A stretch of DNA of 64,000 nt from an uncultured Colwellia sp. (GTDB taxonomy: Bacteria; Pseudomonadota; Gammaproteobacteria; Enterobacterales; Alteromonadaceae). A program made the position numbers and the translations under genes. The notes under the pieces are model-generated. The model made no database searches, was not told the origin of the DNA, and was given only the letters and a program-made list of their open reading frames with translations. The stretch is taken from assembly GCA_913063325.1 (NCBI GenBank), contig CAJXYE010000003.1, positions 1-64,000 of the forward strand, read 5' to 3'. This document shows, in pieces, positions 55,450-64,000 of the stretch. Numbering within the stretch: position 1 is the stretch's first letter; every line of letters begins with the position of its first letter.

Positions 55450-56505
55450 ATGAGTTTAACTACGTCATTAAAAAATATATTATTGAAGCTTTTCTTAAAG
55501 TGTCTAAAGAATGAAAAAATCCAACAAAGTTTACACGATTCTATCAAATTATCTAAACAAGACTTAGGTGTTCTCCGTAATGAGAGTAATCCGTATGATC
55601 ACAATATAAATAGTGGTTCAAATAATCAAATAACATCAAAGCGTGATGACATAGTATTCATCACTAGCCGTTTTAGAAGCGGTTCAACCCTGCTATGGAA
55701 TATATTTAGAAACATTGACGGTTGCACAGCATATTATGAACCTTTCAACGAACGTCGCTGGTTCGACAAAACGTCTAGAGGCGAGCATGTTGATTCAACG
55801 CATATTGGAGTAGACGATTACTCAAGTGAATATGATGGTATGGAACACTTAGATCAATATTATCAAGAAGACTGGATCAGAGAAGGTTTGTTCATGGATG
55901 CCAATACATGGGCGCCTGATATGAAATCATACATTTGTGAGCTAATTAATAAAGCAGATGGTCGTCCTGTTTTACAATTCAACCGCATTGATTTTCGTTT
56001 ACCCTGGTTAAAACAGAATTTTCCAAATGCAAAGTTTATTCACCTGCACCGCCACCCAAGAGATCAATGGTATTCATTTCTAACTGACAAAAAATTGATG
56101 ACCAAAGATAATATTGAGACCAGCTACATAGATGGTTTCTATTTAAATTCATGGTGTGATGATTTAGCAAAACATTTCCCTTTTTTAGACCAGAGAACGA
56201 CTACGCATCCATACAAACGCTTCTATTATCTCTGGAAGTTATCTTACCTATACGGTAAAAAAGAATCTGATCAAAGCATTAGTCTTAAACAGCTGATGCA
56301 AGACCCAAATACTGTTTTACAAGATCTTTTTACAGAGTTAAATATCGATAATATGCACCTAAAGCAAGCAGCATCAGTTATAGAAAATCAAGGTGTCGAT
56401 AAGTGGAAAAATTTTGCCGATAATGACTGGTTTGAAAAGCTTGAACAAGAATGTGAGACAGAGCTTACCCTATTTATTGATTCACTAAAAAATGATAATC
56501 AATGA
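55450..56505 (+). CDS. Sulfotransferase-family protein
   Basis: Predicted PAPS-dependent sulfotransferase. The 351-residue product has the 5'-phosphosulfate-binding loop IVFITSRFRSGSTLLWNIFRNI (about 68-89), with the loop RSGST, followed by EPFNERRW, and a 3'-phosphate-binding region (KFIHLHRHPRDQWYSFLTD, about 196-214) with the arginine and serine. The N-terminal 60 residues are polar and not recognised. It suggests sulfated sugars in the exopolysaccharide, common in marine polymers. It lies 14 bp after a GT4 gene and 22 bp before another. Confidence 0.82.
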   Translation: MSLTTSLKNILLKLFLKCLKNEKIQQSLHDSIKLSKQDLGVLRNESNPYDHNINSGSNNQITSKRDDIVFITSRFRSGSTLLWNIFRNIDGCTAYYEPFNERRWFDKTSRGEHVDSTHIGVDDYSSEYDGMEHLDQYYQEDWIREGLFMDANTWAPDMKSYICELINKADGRPVLQFNRIDFRLPWLKQNFPNAKFIHLHRHPRDQWYSFLTDKKLMTKDNIETSYIDGFYLNSWCDDLAKHFPFLDQRTTTHPYKRFYYLWKLSYLYGKKESDQSISLKQLMQDPNTVLQDLFTELNIDNMHLKQAASVIENQGVDKWKNFADNDWFEKLEQECETELTLFIDSLKNDNQ

Positions 56506-56526
56506 TTTTAATAGAGATAAAAAACT

Positions 56527-57690
56527 ATGCATAAAACTTTATTAATAAGCGAAATATTCCCACCCACCAATGGCGGTAGCGGACGCTGGTTTTGGGAGCT
56601 TTATTCACGGTTATCGAGAAGTGAATATATAATCGCTGCAGGCCAAGCCGTGGGTGACGGAGCTTTTGATAAAACTCATGATTTAAATGTTACACGGGTA
56701 AACCTTACGTCGTCAAGCTGGGGCATTAAAAGTATCACCGGATTGAAGTTTTACTGGCGAGTATTTAATCACATCAGAAAACTGATTAAACAACATAAAA
56801 TAACAACGATACATTGTGGCCGTTGTTTACCTGAAGGTTTGATTGGTTACTTTTTCTACAAATTATATAATATCCCTTATGTTTGTTATATCCACGGGGA
56901 AGACGTTGAAGCCGCAGCTACGAGTAGAGAGCTCAGCTGGATTGTAAAAAAAGTACTGGCTAATGCCACAACACTCATTTGTAACAGCCAAAATACGGCA
57001 AACTTAATTCTTAATAACTGGCAAGCAGCTCCCGATAAAACGGTGATATTAAACCCTGGCTGCGATACTGAACGTTTTATTCCTGCAGAAGAAAATGATG
57101 GTGTTAAAAAACCTTTGGGTTGGCAAGGAAAACGGGTTGTATTAACCGTTGGTCGCCTTCAAAAACGCAAAGGTCAAGATATGCTAATAAGAGCATTACC
57201 AGAGATCAAAAAATCTATTCCTGATGTACTATATGCAATTATTGGTGGCGGTTCAGAAAAGCAAGAATTAGAAGTTTTAACACAAAAACTGGGTATTGAA
57301 GACAATGTGCTTTTCATGTCGGAAATCAGCGACGAGCAGATGATTCAAGCTTACCAACAATGTGATGTTTTTGCACTGCCTAACAGAACTGTGGGTCAAG
57401 ACATTGAAGGTTTTGGTATGGTATTAGTAGAAGCACAAGCCTGTGAAAAACCGGTAATTGCTGGTGATTCTGGTGGTACCGCTGAAACCATGCTCATTGG
57501 TGAAACAGGCTTCATTATAGATTGTACACAACCTGAACCAATAGCACTTAAATTGACTGAGCTATTGCAGAACCCAGAACAATGTGAAGTAATAGGTAAG
57601 AAAGCCAGAAAACACGTACAAAACACACTGGACTGGAAAGTTCATACTCAAAAAGCGGCAGAACTTTTCAGCTCTATTGAAAACAATTAA
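56527..57690 (+). CDS. Glycosyltransferase, GT4 family
   Basis: The 387-residue product begins KTLLISEIFPPTNGGSGRWFWELYSRL (about 3-29), has VCYIHGEDVEAAATSRELSW (about 119-138), and a donor domain with VVLTVGRLQKRKGQDMLIRALPEI (about 204-227), IIGGGSEKQELEVLTQKLGI and FALPNRTVGQDIEGFGMVLVEAQACEKPVIAGDSGGTAETM (E-x7-E region, about 283-323). The repeated GT4 genes of this locus (42959, 54321, 56527, 63137) are clearly diverged, so each probably adds a different sugar. Confidence 0.92.
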   Translation: MHKTLLISEIFPPTNGGSGRWFWELYSRLSRSEYIIAAGQAVGDGAFDKTHDLNVTRVNLTSSSWGIKSITGLKFYWRVFNHIRKLIKQHKITTIHCGRCLPEGLIGYFFYKLYNIPYVCYIHGEDVEAAATSRELSWIVKKVLANATTLICNSQNTANLILNNWQAAPDKTVILNPGCDTERFIPAEENDGVKKPLGWQGKRVVLTVGRLQKRKGQDMLIRALPEIKKSIPDVLYAIIGGGSEKQELEVLTQKLGIEDNVLFMSEISDEQMIQAYQQCDVFALPNRTVGQDIEGFGMVLVEAQACEKPVIAGDSGGTAETMLIGETGFIIDCTQPEPIALKLTELLQNPEQCEVIGKKARKHVQNTLDWKVHTQKAAELFSSIENN

Positions 57691-57695
57691 GATAT

Positions 57696-59144
57696 ATGAC
57701 GATAACCTCCCAATTAATATCAAGCTCTGCCATATTATTCTTAACTAAAATAATTCATCGTGGACTAGGTTTAATTAGTACTTTGATTTTAGCAAGGATA
57801 CTAGTACCGGAAGACTTTGGCCTAGTTGCTATTATATTATTGACTATTCAATTCTTTGAAATTATCGGAGAGACAGGTAGTGAACAGTATATTCTACAAA
57901 AAGATAATGTTAGTAATATTGAGTTAAGCTCAGCTTGGTCCCTTAATGTAATTATCAAGTCTGTCATTTGGTTGATATTTGTTGCCTTGGTACCACTAAT
58001 TGTTGATTTTTATGACAACCCCAATTTGAAGCTTCCTTTATATATAATATCTTTTATATTAATTATCAGACCCCTAGTTAATCCTGGAGTCATACTATTA
58101 AAGAAGAATTTACAATACAAACCCATTTTTAACCTGTCCGTTATACAAAAAATTGTATCATTCACTATTGTTATGAGTATTGTTTATGTTTATCCGTCTT
58201 TTTGGGCACTAATAGCCGGCGATATAGCAGCAGAGATAATTTATGTAGCAGGCTCATATTTTATTCATACATTTCGCCCCCAAATGACATTCAAAGCAAT
58301 CAAAGAACAGTGGGCCTTCTCCCAATGGATGTTATTTAAAAGCATATTAGGTTTTACGAGGTCAAGAATAGATTTATTGATGGTAACAAAACTATTTAAT
58401 ACATCGATATTAGGGCAATTTCATGTAATTAAAAATATCACAGTTATATTGGGTTTGGATATATTAGCTCCGATTTTAGATCCTTTAGTCACAACTTTTG
58501 CAAAAGTTAAAAATGATGCCAAAAAGTTAACCTATCGAGTACAAATTACTTTTGCCATATTGATGGCAGTAACCATACCGATAACTGTTTTTTTCTATTT
58601 TTTCCCTTTTGTGATTATCGACTTTCTACTGGGTGATAAATGGAAGAATACTTATGACTTAATGAGTGCATTGTCAATAATGTTTTTAACACTCTCTGCG
58701 GGTTGGTTTTTAAATAACTGCTTTGTTGCCTTAGGTAATGTAAAAAGTCTATTTGTTTTTGATTTAGTGAGTCTTATTTTTACTTTTACTATATTATATT
58801 TATTAGGTCAAAATGATATTATTGAATTTACGCTGATAAGATCGGCGCTTGCCGTTATTGTAACCCTTAGTTTTTTCTACTATTTAGGACGATTTATCAA
58901 TTTTTCCTATATCCGTATGACCCTATTATTACTCCCTGTTTTACTGTCGTCAGTGTTAGCAGCTTACCTAACCAACGAAGTGAAAGTAATTCGCTTTGAA
59001 TGGAGTATTTTAAATTTAGCCTTTTTAGGTAGTGTTTACTTCGTCTCTTATTTTATATCTTTGATATTAACATCAACAATATTTATCGGAAAACTGGAAG
59101 AATTTAAACATATTAAAGATGCCATTTTTAATATGTTTAAATAA
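57696..59144 (+). CDS. Polysaccharide flippase (Wzx/MOP superfamily)
   Basis: Lipid-linked oligosaccharide flippase. The 482-residue product has about twelve to fourteen membrane segments, starting TSQLISSSAILFLTKIIHRGLGLISTLILARILVPEDFGLVAIIL, the hallmark of the family (basic residue, LARILVPEDFG). It likely moves the undecaprenyl-linked repeat unit to the periplasm, where the ligase/polymerase works. It lies 6 bp after the glycosyltransferase and convergent with the GT2 gene that follows. Confidence 0.92.
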   Translation: MTITSQLISSSAILFLTKIIHRGLGLISTLILARILVPEDFGLVAIILLTIQFFEIIGETGSEQYILQKDNVSNIELSSAWSLNVIIKSVIWLIFVALVPLIVDFYDNPNLKLPLYIISFILIIRPLVNPGVILLKKNLQYKPIFNLSVIQKIVSFTIVMSIVYVYPSFWALIAGDIAAEIIYVAGSYFIHTFRPQMTFKAIKEQWAFSQWMLFKSILGFTRSRIDLLMVTKLFNTSILGQFHVIKNITVILGLDILAPILDPLVTTFAKVKNDAKKLTYRVQITFAILMAVTIPITVFFYFFPFVIIDFLLGDKWKNTYDLMSALSIMFLTLSAGWFLNNCFVALGNVKSLFVFDLVSLIFTFTILYLLGQNDIIEFTLIRSALAVIVTLSFFYYLGRFINFSYIRMTLLLLPVLLSSVLAAYLTNEVKVIRFEWSILNLAFLGSVYFVSYFISLILTSTIFIGKLEEFKHIKDAIFNMFK

Positions 59145-59156
59145 ACAAAAATCATT

Positions 59157-60086
59157 CTATATTTTCCAAGCACTGTATACTTTTCTAAGTTTGTCTTTAA
59201 AAGTAAATATTTTAGCGTTGGAACTTGTATAAATACTCAAAGCTAATTTAAAGTCTTTTTCCCAAAATGCATTTCTAAAGGCACTTGAAATTGTAAAGTT
59301 TTTAACCTTTATTGTTTCCAATACGTATTCATCAGGTAGGAGATTATTATCTAAATAATCGGTTAACATTTTAGCCTTACCTAAAATATTCTTTGTAAAG
59401 CTAATAGACATATTAGATGGGTGCTTTCTTATTTTTACCGTTATTTTTGAATTAGCGGCAACCTTACCTTGTAAGCTCATTCTTCTAGTTAGGTCTGCAT
59501 CTTCAGAATTCATTCGGCTATAAGCTTCATTTGCCCCGCCCATCGTTATATACTCTGACAACTTAAATGCCCACGACGAAGCGTTAGCTGGATTAAATGT
59601 TAGAAGATCTAAAAAGAATTCTGTTCGGAACTCTGCTACATTATTAGTTTTTTGCTCTATTGCTTTATTCCACCATTCTTGTTTTTCTATATTGAAATGA
59701 TTATATGCTGTTGGTTTACCGTCGTGTTTAATATGGGTGTGATTAGAAAAAATGAACACAGCTTTTGGTGCTTTTTTAATTGTTTCAACTAAAGCCTCTA
59801 AATGATCAACTTCCCAAAGGTCATCATCGTCACAACAAGCAACCCACTCGTATTGGCATTCATCTATCGAACGTTTACGAGAATTTCCACAACCCACATT
59901 ATCGATTTTTATATACTTAATATTATCTTTATACTTTAACAATAGCTCTTCTGTATTGTCTGTAGAGCCATCATCCACAACAATTATCTCTTTCGGTTTT
60001 ACTGTTTGGTTTAATATGGAGTCTATAGTTTCACAGATATAATTTGCTCTGTTGTATGTATGGACCGCGACGGAAAAATCTATCAT
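59157..60086 (-). CDS. Glycosyltransferase, GT2 family
   Basis: Inverting GT-A-fold sugar transferase of 309 residues. Motifs: FSVAVHTYNRANYICETIDSILNQTVKPKEIIVVDDGSTDNTEELL (about 4-49, nucleotide-binding), then VACCDDDDLWEVDHLEALV (about 78-96, DXD region). A C-terminal region of about 120 residues may bind acceptor. It is minus-strand and convergent with the flippase, thus transcribed separately from the rightward genes. Acceptor sugar unknown. Confidence 0.88.
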   Translation of the reverse strand: MIDFSVAVHTYNRANYICETIDSILNQTVKPKEIIVVDDGSTDNTEELLLKYKDNIKYIKIDNVGCGNSRKRSIDECQYEWVACCDDDDLWEVDHLEALVETIKKAPKAVFIFSNHTHIKHDGKPTAYNHFNIEKQEWWNKAIEQKTNNVAEFRTEFFLDLLTFNPANASSWAFKLSEYITMGGANEAYSRMNSEDADLTRRMSLQGKVAANSKITVKIRKHPSNMSISFTKNILGKAKMLTDYLDNNLLPDEYVLETIKVKNFTISSAFRNAFWEKDFKLALSIYTSSNAKIFTFKDKLRKVYSAWKI

Positions 60087-60405
60087 AAATGACCCAAGTT
60101 ATTCTTCATTATGTTTGAGGTATATTCGTATTGTATGTGTTTTACAGTTAAAATCTATGGATAAATGACATCCCCGTGAAGTGGTAGATGAGAACGGCAA
60201 TACCCGAGTGAGTTAAAATGCTCAAAAAATAGGTATCCTGTTAAAAGTGCCGTTCACCTTAAGTGAACGGCACTACCATTATGGCGGCCAAAAAGAAAAT
60301 GGCGGAGCTACACGATAGATATCGTTCAACCCTGTTGGAGACTGGGATTAAAATGCGCTAGCTGTGATTAATGATCCATTACAACGTTTTTTTCGATTAT
60401 TTTAT
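60087..60405. other. Intergenic region with a strong hairpin and a short reading frame
   Basis: This 319-bp stretch holds a 12-bp perfect inverted repeat (AGTGCCGTTCAC, 5-base loop, GTGAACGGCACT; 60246-60274) and a 26-codon frame (60281-60361) starting MAAKKKMAELHDRY. No T run follows the hairpin on either strand, so it is not a standard terminator. The sequence style differs from its AT-rich surroundings. It may be the remnant of an insertion sequence or a small repeat; no family is recognised. Confidence 0.55.
60246..60274. repeat. Perfect 12-bp inverted repeat
   Basis: AGTGCCGTTCAC (60246-60257), loop CTTAA, GTGAACGGCACT (60263-60274), in a gene-free stretch. GC-rich compared with neighbouring DNA. 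Confidence 0.8.
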
Positions 60406-62820
60406 TTAGGGGTTACCATTAATACTTATTTTATAAACATAAATTAGAGGGGGCCTAGCATACTTTGTTGTAGTATCCGCATTTTTTAAAGAAACGTATA
60501 GTAACCCGCTATTGGCATCGTAGCTTGCACCTTTTAGCTCTGCATTTGAAGGGGTATTAAGCTTGCCATATTCGTAAGGTCGAAGATCATGTGGTTGCAA
60601 CAATCCTTGTTTAACTTTCACTAAATCATTGATATTCCATAACCAGTAGTAATTATACTTATCACTAGCGACATAAGAACAAGGTCCTCCACATTGGGTT
60701 CCATCATCTTGAAGTGCTTTATAAGCCAATCCAAACTCATGGCCAGATGAATGCCCTAAGGTAACGTAAGTGTTACTATCAGGGACAATAAAACCGTGAG
60801 TGGCGCTAGAGGTTCTTGTCCACAGGTCATTTTTCAAATCATTGTTATAAAGAATATCATCAATACTGATAGGATTTTCGCCATAGAGTGACTTGTTATA
60901 TAGCTCTCCACCAGGATAGGGAAAATCTAATAATCCAACATTTTCAATCGTTGTTCCAGATTCAGCATTTAATATACTAGCGGCATCTTTATATATAAAT
61001 GCAGATGGCCCCACCGATAATCTAGACAGTATAGCACCACTTGAGAATCCGCTAAGGTAGAGACCTCCTAAACGATCTTGACTCAATTTTGGGATAGGTG
61101 TGATCCAACCTGCGGCGTGCATAGCACCGTTTATTTGCAATGGCCCAGTTACTTCTCCGCTAGCTAAGTTGTCAGCGTCTTGAAATATTACGGTGGTATC
61201 TTTTTCATCCGTCGTATCATACCAGTCCATGTAATTTACGACGAGTTTCCCTTCCATTAGAGCCAAGCCCGTAATCAGAAATCGATCGTTAATGCCAGTA
61301 TCAACACGGTCTGATTGGTGGAAAACTCCTGAGTTTTGAATTATCACCTCTGAAATCTTAAAGTCAGCAGTTTCTCGACTATTCACGATTTCCGGTATAG
61401 CGAACTCTACAATGGCTTGCGTACCTGCGTGGGTTGGTACAAAAATAGAATGATTAACTGGGTTATAAGCAATAACTCCAGGGGAATAGCTTAGAGTATC
61501 GTAGTGTGTTATTGCACCTGTCGTATCTGGAGACCTAAAACCACCTTGATACTCAAAATTATCAATTGTTAATAGCGGCAATTTGGTAGGAGTTGATGTA
61601 ATGCTTACAAAATCAGTACTACTTTTTTCCTTTGTGTTTTCAACAGTTAAAGCAAACTCAAAAACTTCTGCCGTATTCGGTAGTTTAAAGGTTGTCAAAC
61701 AACTAAAATTATCATCAAGTGTAATAGAGCTACCAGAAATTTGTACCCATATAATTTTGAGGTCACTTCCTTCAGGGTCGTAACTTTGACTACAATCTAG
61801 AGTTACTTTTGAGGTAGGTGCTAGTATTTGATCTTCACCAGCTTTTGCGATGGGAAGTCCATTAGTTGAATTTATGGTAATTGAAATCGAGTCAGTAGTT
61901 ATAGCGCCTGAATTATCTGTAACGGTTAATTCAAACACTAATATTTGAGCTTTTTCTTCTAACGCTAAAGCAGGAGTAATAAAAGTGGAATTAACTGAGA
62001 AAGCATCAGTTAATTCCACACTTATACCTCTAAGTTGCTTCCAAGAAGTCGATAATATCTCACCATCCGTATCACTTACCTCTCCTTGAAGGGTTACAGT
62101 GCTCCCCTCATACTCTTCAAAATCTAGCCCCGCACTCACTAAAGGTGGTTTATTCACTGGATTGACAGTAATAGAAATTGAATCGGTACTTATAGCGTTT
62201 AAACTATCTGTAACAGTTAATTCAAAAGTTAATATTTGAACTTCACCTAACGATAATACAGGAGCTATAAAAGTTGTATTAACTGAGGAAGCATCATCTA
62301 ATTCTACACTGATACCCTCAAGCTGCTTCCAGGAAGTAGATAGTATTTCCCCATCAGGATCACTTACCTCCCCAGGAAGAGTTATAGCTTCTCCCTCATT
62401 TACTTCAAAATCAGAGCCAAGACTTACTAGAGGAGGCTTATTAACAGGATTAGTGGTGATGCTAACAACTGAGGAACTTTTAGCGCCTAAATTATCAGTG
62501 ACAGATAATTCAAAGACTAAAATTTTCGTTTCTTGCACAATAGGGGCGACAAACTCAGCGTTAATAGATGAATCATTAATAAGAGGGATATTCGGACCTT
62601 CTAATTGAAGCCAAGTTGTTGAAACAATAGTTCCGTCTGAATCACTCGCTTCACCGAAAAGAAAAACTCTCTCCTTTTCATTGTAAACAGCATCAACTCC
62701 CGCACTAACCATAGGAGGAACATTATCACTTTTATTTTCGGAGCTTTCACACCCCAGTAAAATAAAAAATATAACGATAGATAAACAGTAATAAATATTA
62801 ATGTTCAAATCTTTGAACAT
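60406..62820 (-). CDS. Lipoprotein with four PKD-like repeats and a large C-terminal domain
   Basis: The 804-residue product has a lipoprotein signal (YYCLSIVIFFILLGC, lipid cysteine 24) and four consecutive PKD/cadherin-like repeats of about 90-95 residues (about 35-128, 129-223, 224-319, 320-413), most alike in repeats 2 and 3 (PPLVS.G.DFE, SWKQL.GISVEL). The C-terminal half (about 414-804) has no recognised family; it includes DTLSYSPGVIAYNPVNHSIFVPTHAGTQ and SATHGFIVPDSNTYVTLGHSSGHEFGL, possibly a propeller-like fold. Likely surface-exposed or periplasmic, near the exopolysaccharide genes; its function is unknown. Confidence 0.8.
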   Translation of the reverse strand: MFKDLNINIYYCLSIVIFFILLGCESSENKSDNVPPMVSAGVDAVYNEKERVFLFGEASDSDGTIVSTTWLQLEGPNIPLINDSSINAEFVAPIVQETKILVFELSVTDNLGAKSSSVVSITTNPVNKPPLVSLGSDFEVNEGEAITLPGEVSDPDGEILSTSWKQLEGISVELDDASSVNTTFIAPVLSLGEVQILTFELTVTDSLNAISTDSISITVNPVNKPPLVSAGLDFEEYEGSTVTLQGEVSDTDGEILSTSWKQLRGISVELTDAFSVNSTFITPALALEEKAQILVFELTVTDNSGAITTDSISITINSTNGLPIAKAGEDQILAPTSKVTLDCSQSYDPEGSDLKIIWVQISGSSITLDDNFSCLTTFKLPNTAEVFEFALTVENTKEKSSTDFVSITSTPTKLPLLTIDNFEYQGGFRSPDTTGAITHYDTLSYSPGVIAYNPVNHSIFVPTHAGTQAIVEFAIPEIVNSRETADFKISEVIIQNSGVFHQSDRVDTGINDRFLITGLALMEGKLVVNYMDWYDTTDEKDTTVIFQDADNLASGEVTGPLQINGAMHAAGWITPIPKLSQDRLGGLYLSGFSSGAILSRLSVGPSAFIYKDAASILNAESGTTIENVGLLDFPYPGGELYNKSLYGENPISIDDILYNNDLKNDLWTRTSSATHGFIVPDSNTYVTLGHSSGHEFGLAYKALQDDGTQCGGPCSYVASDKYNYYWLWNINDLVKVKQGLLQPHDLRPYEYGKLNTPSNAELKGASYDANSGLLYVSLKNADTTTKYARPPLIYVYKISINGNP

Positions 62821-63136
62821 AACAAAACTCCCTTTTTAACGTTGTATGCCAGGCTCGGTGGTCGTTCATTAAATCAAGTGCTCATTCAAATTTGATTCAT
62901 GCACCATTATATCGGCTAATTAAGTGTAGTGGCCAACTAATTCTAGCCATGGATTTGTATTTAAGGCCGTATCTTTTCTCTGAGAAATAGCATTATTATA
63001 TTTAAATATAAACAGAGACTAAGAAATGGATAATATATTGCAATAACACGGACAATTAATCTGCTTATTTGTTGAAAAACAATATATCATTTATTACAAA
63101 TATATAATTCATAAGAACAATTAGGTAATAAAAACC
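62821..63136. other. Intergenic region before the last glycosyltransferase gene
   Basis: A 316-bp AT-rich interval between divergent genes; no convincing gene or repeat was seen. It should hold the promoters for both the PKD lipoprotein gene and the gene at 63137. A TGGCAT-like element on the minus strand near 62848-62853 lacks the matching -12 of a sigma-54 promoter. Confidence 0.4.
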
Positions 63137-64000
63137 GTGAATATTCTTTTTCTCGCTCAACGCGTTCCTTTTCCGCCAAATAAAGGCGAAAAAATCCGCA
63201 CCTTTAACCAATTAAAACACCTTGCGGAACAGAAACATAAAATAAGTGTTTGTGCTCCTTTAGAGCAACATGAAGATGTTAATTATTTTAAAGAGTTAGC
63301 GGATAAATATTGTGAGAACATTACGAACCATGGATTAACGGTAAAACCTCTTAGATTACTTAAAGGGCTATTAAAAGGGCAAGCATTAAGCGTCGCCAAC
63401 TTTTATGTTAACGAGTTACAAAATAAATTTGATTGTTTATTACAACAAGAATGTTTTGATGTTGTTATTTGTACCAGCTCTGCCATGGCGGAATATATCT
63501 ACAAAAGTAAATCTATTCAAAACTTGGAAAAGAAACCACTCTTGTTAATGGACTTTATGGATTTAGATTCTGATAAATGGCGACAATATGCACAAACATC
63601 AAATTGGCCAATGAAATGGATTTATCAACGAGAGGCTAGGATTTTAGCTAACTATGAGCAACAGATAACGCATGATTTTGATACAAGTTTTTTCATCGCA
63701 GATGCAGAAGTTGACTTATTCAACTCACGATGCAACAACGTTGGAAAAGTACTGACAATGGGTAATGGTATGGATACTACTGCCTTCGTTCCTGCAAAGA
63801 CCCCCCCTGAAAATGAAGCCCCTGTGTTTTTGTTCACCGGCGTTATGGATTATAAACCTAATATCGATGCTGTGGTTTGGTTTGTTGAAACGGTTTGGCC
63901 AAGTATTTTGACTGAATATAAAAAAGCGCGGTTTATTATTGCTGGTATGAATCCATCTTCGGCGGTTAATGAATTAACAAATATTACCGGTATTGAAGTT
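63137..64000 (+). CDS. XrtA-associated glycosyltransferase (TIGR03087-like), cut by window end
   Basis: The frame opens at GTG 63137 and runs to the end of the window (288 codons, no stop), so it is a partial gene. It begins NILFLAQRVPFPPNKGEKIRTFNQLKHLAE, close to the R-V-P-x-P-P-x-K-G start of the TIGR03087 PEP-CTERM/XrtA glycosyltransferases. A middle region reads LLMDFMDLDSDKWRQYA, then FIADAEVDLFNS, and a donor-domain start PVFLFTGVMDYKPNIDAVVWFVETVWP is near the end. It marks continuation of the exopolysaccharide locus beyond the window. Confidence 0.88.
   Translation, partial: MNILFLAQRVPFPPNKGEKIRTFNQLKHLAEQKHKISVCAPLEQHEDVNYFKELADKYCENITNHGLTVKPLRLLKGLLKGQALSVANFYVNELQNKFDCLLQQECFDVVICTSSAMAEYIYKSKSIQNLEKKPLLLMDFMDLDSDKWRQYAQTSNWPMKWIYQREARILANYEQQITHDFDTSFFIADAEVDLFNSRCNNVGKVLTMGNGMDTTAFVPAKTPPENEAPVFLFTGVMDYKPNIDAVVWFVETVWPSILTEYKKARFIIAGMNPSSAVNELTNITGIEV

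Noticed and set aside
61850-62700. Regular similar segments that might suggest a repeat array such as CRISPR
   Set aside because: Units are about 285 bp, diverged, in frame, and translate to PKD-like repeats of one protein.
36608-63136. Possible PEP-CTERM tails in the eps genes
   Set aside because: No product ends with a PEP motif, membrane segment and basic tail; the exosortase itself and the lipoproteins were checked by eye.

Overview
The window looks like a chromosome segment from a psychrophilic or marine gammaproteobacterium of the Colwelliaceae/Alteromonadales type. This rests on AT-rich coding style, the rnpA-yidD-yidC-mnmE block followed by mioC-oriC-mnmG-rsmG-parAB, and an XrtA (exosortase A) exopolysaccharide locus. 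The genus is an inference from gene content and style, not a measured match.

Region 1 (1-10.2 kb) is the replication-origin neighbourhood: RNase P protein, membrane insertase, tRNA-modification GTPase, a flavodoxin (MioC), a 459-bp non-coding segment with DnaA boxes, many GATC sites and AT-rich 13-mer-like repeats (predicted oriC), then MnmG, RsmG, ParA and ParB. A 268-bp MITE-like inverted-repeat element follows parB.

Region 2 (10.6-16.3 kb) is a tightly packed operon: a LolA-like periplasmic protein, two LolC/E-type FtsX permeases, a LolD-type ATPase and an outer-membrane beta-barrel. It looks like a self-contained inner-to-outer membrane export route. A 59-codon gene follows.

Region 3 (16.3-22.5 kb) is a roughly 6.1-kb integrated element at the 3' end of tRNA-Arg(CCG). 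It has a P4/CP4-type tyrosine integrase, AlpA-like regulator, a YagK/YfjJ (inovirus Gp2-like) protein broken near its C-terminus, a zinc-ribbon protein, two unknown genes and a TolB-like propeller lipoprotein. Both ends carry a 15-bp att core and GTGTTACT repeats. The left end also holds the decayed remains of a second copy of the zinc-ribbon gene.

Region 4 (22.7-26.8 kb) is an RND adaptor plus pump pair.

Region 5 (27.1-64 kb) is a large XrtA/PEP-CTERM-type exopolysaccharide locus. PrsK/PrsR form the sensor-regulator pair. A leftward operon encodes export lipoprotein, chain-length protein, tyrosine kinase, outer-membrane protein and ATPase. A divergent rightward operon encodes the initiating sugar transferase, deacetylases, exosortase A, glycosyltransferases, FemAB-like protein, amidotransferase, acyltransferases, a GMC dehydrogenase with a Tat-leader small protein, a ligase/polymerase, a sulfotransferase and a flippase. 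Strain-specific additions include a PcRGLX/YetA-like (RIFT-barrel) protein, a membrane-anchored H-type lectin and a lipoprotein with four PKD-like repeats. The window ends inside a TIGR03087-type glycosyltransferase. No PEP-CTERM substrate was seen.
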